DNA from: Methanobacteriota archaeon
GTDB lineage: Archaea > Thermoplasmatota > Poseidoniia > Poseidoniales > Poseidoniaceae
NCBI GenBank assembly: GCA_011525095.1
Contig: WTIV01000258.1
Coordinates: 1-8,632, forward strand
Direction: 5' to 3'
Length of the DNA: 8,632 nucleotides
The notes under the pieces were generated by a model that was not told where the DNA came from, made no database searches, and saw only the letters and a list, made by a program, of their open reading frames with translations. The position numbers were made by a program, and so were the translations under genes. Positions 6,942-8,632 of the stretch are shown here, one piece after another (the first letter of the stretch is position 1; the number at the start of each line of letters is the position of its first letter).

Positions 6942-7828
6942 GAAAGCCCCTCATCCAGCGAGGTCTTTGCAACCCAATCGATTGCAGCATTCATCGAAAT
7001 ATCTGGTAATCTGCGTTTGCTATCACCATTATTCGGCTTTGTGAAAACAAGTTCAACTCCACGAAGTCGTGCTATCTTTGTTGCCAAATCAATCATTGAA
7101 ATTTCATCTGTTGAACCTAAATTGAATGCTTGCCCTTCAAGGCCTTTCTGAGTGCTTACTTTGATGAAGGCCTCGACCACATCTCCAACCCATGTCAGAC
7201 TTCTTGTTTGAAGTCCATCACCGTGAACTTCGATTGGAGATGCTTCCATCATCATGGAAACTACCTGTCCGTTTTCATCGCCGTGTAATCTTGGACCGTA
7301 TACATTGAATGGACGAACTATGCGGACATCCAGCCCTTTTCTTGCTTCAAATTGGCACAACAGTTCTCCAATGTGTTTCGAAGCGCCATAAGAGTGGCGC
7401 TGGTGCAGATGTGCTGGAGTAAAGAGACTGTTAGAATCATTTGATAATGGCATATTTTCCTGTTCTCCGAAAGCCTCCGGAGATGAGTAAAAAACTAGCC
7501 TAGCGGAGTATAGTTTTGCAAATTCTAAGGCTAGACGTGTGCCGTTTACATTGACGTCAACGACCAAATCTGCCTCTTTGTGAAACCTTCTGGTCCCATT
7601 GATTGCTGCCAAATGATGAATTACTTCCGGCTGGAAATTTTGGCATGCTTTTTCCCAATCACCAGATGACCGAACGTCTCCCTGAACAAACTTTGCACTC
7701 GAATCTATCTGCGACCTATGTCCCCTTGAAAGGTCATCAAGAACAACTACTTCATCGCCTCGCTCGAGAAGTGAATCAACCAGATGAGAGCCGAGAAAAC
7801 CTGCCCCACCCGTGACCAGTACTCGCAT
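6929..7828 (-). CDS. NAD-dependent nucleotide-sugar epimerase/dehydratase (extended SDR)
   Basis: This 299-residue Rossmann protein belongs to the extended short-chain dehydrogenase family. TGGAGFLG at 6-13 is the NAD-binding GxxGxxG loop, with Asp31 at the end of strand 2 (likely ribose contact), GDVR at 50-53 and HHLAA at 71-75. The catalytic set is Ser116 (SSPEAFG), Tyr147 and Lys151 (YGASK). RPFNVYGPR at about 171-179 and the C-terminal KRRLPDIS motif are typical of UDP-glucose 4-epimerase, dTDP-glucose 4,6-dehydratase and UDP-glucuronate decarboxylase relatives, so the substrate is a nucleotide sugar, but which reaction is undecided. It probably supplies surface glycan precursors. The start codon directly abuts the stop of the aconitase-X gene (TGAATG) and is preceded by GGTGA, so it is co-translated. 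It is slightly shorter than the usual 305-330 residues but has all motifs. Confidence 0.93.
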   Translation of the reverse strand: MRVLVTGGAGFLGSHLVDSLLERGDEVVVLDDLSRGHRSQIDSSAKFVQGDVRSSGDWEKACQNFQPEVIHHLAAINGTRRFHKEADLVVDVNVNGTRLALEFAKLYSARLVFYSSPEAFGEQENMPLSNDSNSLFTPAHLHQRHSYGASKHIGELLCQFEARKGLDVRIVRPFNVYGPRLHGDENGQVVSMMMEASPIEVHGDGLQTRSLTWVGDVVEAFIKVSTQKGLEGQAFNLGSTDEISMIDLATKIARLRGVELVFTKPNNGDSKRRLPDISMNAAIDWVAKTSLDEGLSHLL

Positions 7829-8632
7829 TCACTCACCCTTACGTTCGAGGACTTCAAGTGAAACGTGGTCGCCATTCTTGCTGATTCTTATCTTGTCACC
7901 GTCGTTAACTGCGATGCAGGGGTCTTGGCTGAATCCATGAGAATATGGCATATCTAGAAGGCTACAAGCAGGCAATGTTAGAGAACAAACATCTCGATTC
8001 ACTATTGCCCTCGGACCTTTACCGGTGTAAATTAATCCCATGAGTACGTAAGGAGCGACTGTGGAACCAGAACCCTTTGGATAAATCAGAATCTTATCTT
8101 CGATTGCTCGTCCATCTAGAGGATGGCCGACTTCCTCGATAACTCCAGAATCTCGGTTGACGTATCCAAGGTAAGTGATCGGAACATCGGTTACCATTGC
8201 CTCTCCTTCCACTACCCAATCACCCTGGGAGTCTAGTCCTGAGCCTGTGATTTTGCATTCACCGGATTGGAGTGACTTTGATGAGGCATGTTGAGGTTGA
8301 GCTTTGGGTTTGAGTTCGGCGACAGGACCTTCACTCAAATCTGGATTGAAAGCGTGATTTACACAATCTTGGATTGTTCCAACCGAGGTTGGCATTTTGT
8401 TCAAACCGCTTGTAAGATAATGCTCTGCTTTGAGAGAATTTGTCATCAAGTGATTGTAGTGATTACGATTGTAAGGAGTAACCTCCGGACAAGTATCTTG
8501 CAAAATCACCGCTCCTGCTTCTTCCAAGATTCCAATCGAGCCGTCTGCTTCTGCGAGTTCGTAATTGTGACCTGATGTGAAAACCCACAACCTATTGTTA
8601 GGAATCAATTGACCCATCTCACTGTGTGAGCG
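7829..8632 (-). CDS. Aconitase X / phosphomevalonate dehydratase, large and small domains fused (5' end outside window)
   Basis: The frame is open through the right edge, so the N-terminal two-thirds of the catalytic domain is missing; the Met at 8617 is internal, and I number from it. Residues 1 to about 92 are the end of the aconitase-X catalytic domain (DUF521): DTCPEV with Cys43 and IQDCV with Cys85, two of the usual three iron-sulphur ligands, plus TNSLKAEHYL at 59-68. After a Lys/Gln/Ser-rich linker (about 93-118), residues 119-258 form the swivel domain (DUF126): VEGEAMVTDVPI, GHPLDGRAIEDKILIYPKGSGS with the conserved Ser loop at 182-186, and PRAIVNRD. In archaea the two parts are normally separate subunits that dehydrate (R)-5-phosphomevalonate to trans-anhydromevalonate 5-phosphate for isoprenoid lipids; a related type acts on cis-3-hydroxy-L-proline. 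The archaeal context favours the mevalonate role. Confidence 0.88.
   Translation of the reverse strand, partial: RSHSEMGQLIPNNRLWVFTSGHNYELAEADGSIGILEEAGAVILQDTCPEVTPYNRNHYNHLMTNSLKAEHYLTSGLNKMPTSVGTIQDCVNHAFNPDLSEGPVAELKPKAQPQHASSKSLQSGECKITGSGLDSQGDWVVEGEAMVTDVPITYLGYVNRDSGVIEEVGHPLDGRAIEDKILIYPKGSGSTVAPYVLMGLIYTGKGPRAIVNRDVCSLTLPACSLLDMPYSHGFSQDPCIAVNDGDKIRISKNGDHVSLEVLERKGE
7833..7837 (-). promoter_or_regulatory. Shine-Dalgarno site of the epimerase gene
   Basis: The minus strand reads GGTGA (within GGGTGAG) four bases before the ATG at 7828 and just inside the end of the upstream gene, the classic archaeal motif. It supports the start at 7828 and reinitiation by ribosomes finishing the aconitase-X gene. 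Confidence 0.5.

Noticed and set aside
8288..8575. Plus-strand 95-codon frame at the right end
   Set aside because: It is antisense to the aconitase-X gene, whose DUF521 and DUF126 motifs are clear on the minus strand.
1..8632. tRNA, rRNA, CRISPR array, insertion sequence or attachment site
   Set aside because: Coding sequence covers all but about 130 bases, and I saw no direct-repeat array, terminal inverted repeats, transposase motifs or RNA-gene signatures.

Overview
The window most likely comes from an uncultivated archaeon, plausibly a marine group II-type euryarchaeon. The evidence is four-fold. It carries an aconitase-X/phosphomevalonate dehydratase gene of the archaeal mevalonate route. 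TATA-like boxes lie at archaeal spacing from start codons, one of them fitting a leaderless transcript. The genes are packed and overlap. A giant secreted protein is built from Asn/Asp/Ser/Thr-rich beta-sandwich repeats with NTGN motifs. The assignment to a specific clade is inference; no rRNA or other phylogenetic marker is present.

Left half, minus strand (1-5060): a short gene (141 codons, possibly a TerB-like helical protein) is coupled through an 8-base overlap to a very long gene that fills 4642 down to the left edge. I translated this frame completely: 1547 codons without a stop. It encodes a signal peptide, about 1,360 residues of repeated Ig-like/CARDB-like domains outside the cell, and then at least five membrane spans. 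Its C-terminus lies outside the window. Because it is open at the edge it is easily missed; most small ORFs in other frames across 1-4640 are its shadows.

Centre (5061-5190): a 130-base divergent promoter region, the only real intergenic space. It holds TATA-like boxes for both directions and a 7-bp inverted repeat.

Right-centre, plus strand (5191-6941): a tightly overlapped three-gene operon encoding a PrxQ/Bcp-type peroxiredoxin, a left-handed beta-helix (hexapeptide) acetyltransferase resembling nucleotide-sugar N-acetyltransferases, and a flavin-reductase-like FMN-binding protein with an extra N-terminal helical segment.

Right end, minus strand (6929-8632): a two-gene unit read toward the centre. 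First comes the 3' part of an aconitase-X gene in which the large catalytic domain and the small swivel domain are fused. It is followed, with the start codon abutting the stop, by an extended short-chain dehydrogenase (nucleotide-sugar epimerase/dehydratase type). The last gene overlaps the plus-strand operon tail to tail by 13 bases.

The themes are cell envelope and surface (giant anchored protein, sugar epimerase, sugar acetyltransferase), isoprenoid lipid precursor synthesis (aconitase X) and redox defence (peroxiredoxin, flavin reductase). I see no RNA genes, CRISPR arrays, insertion sequences or phage genes.
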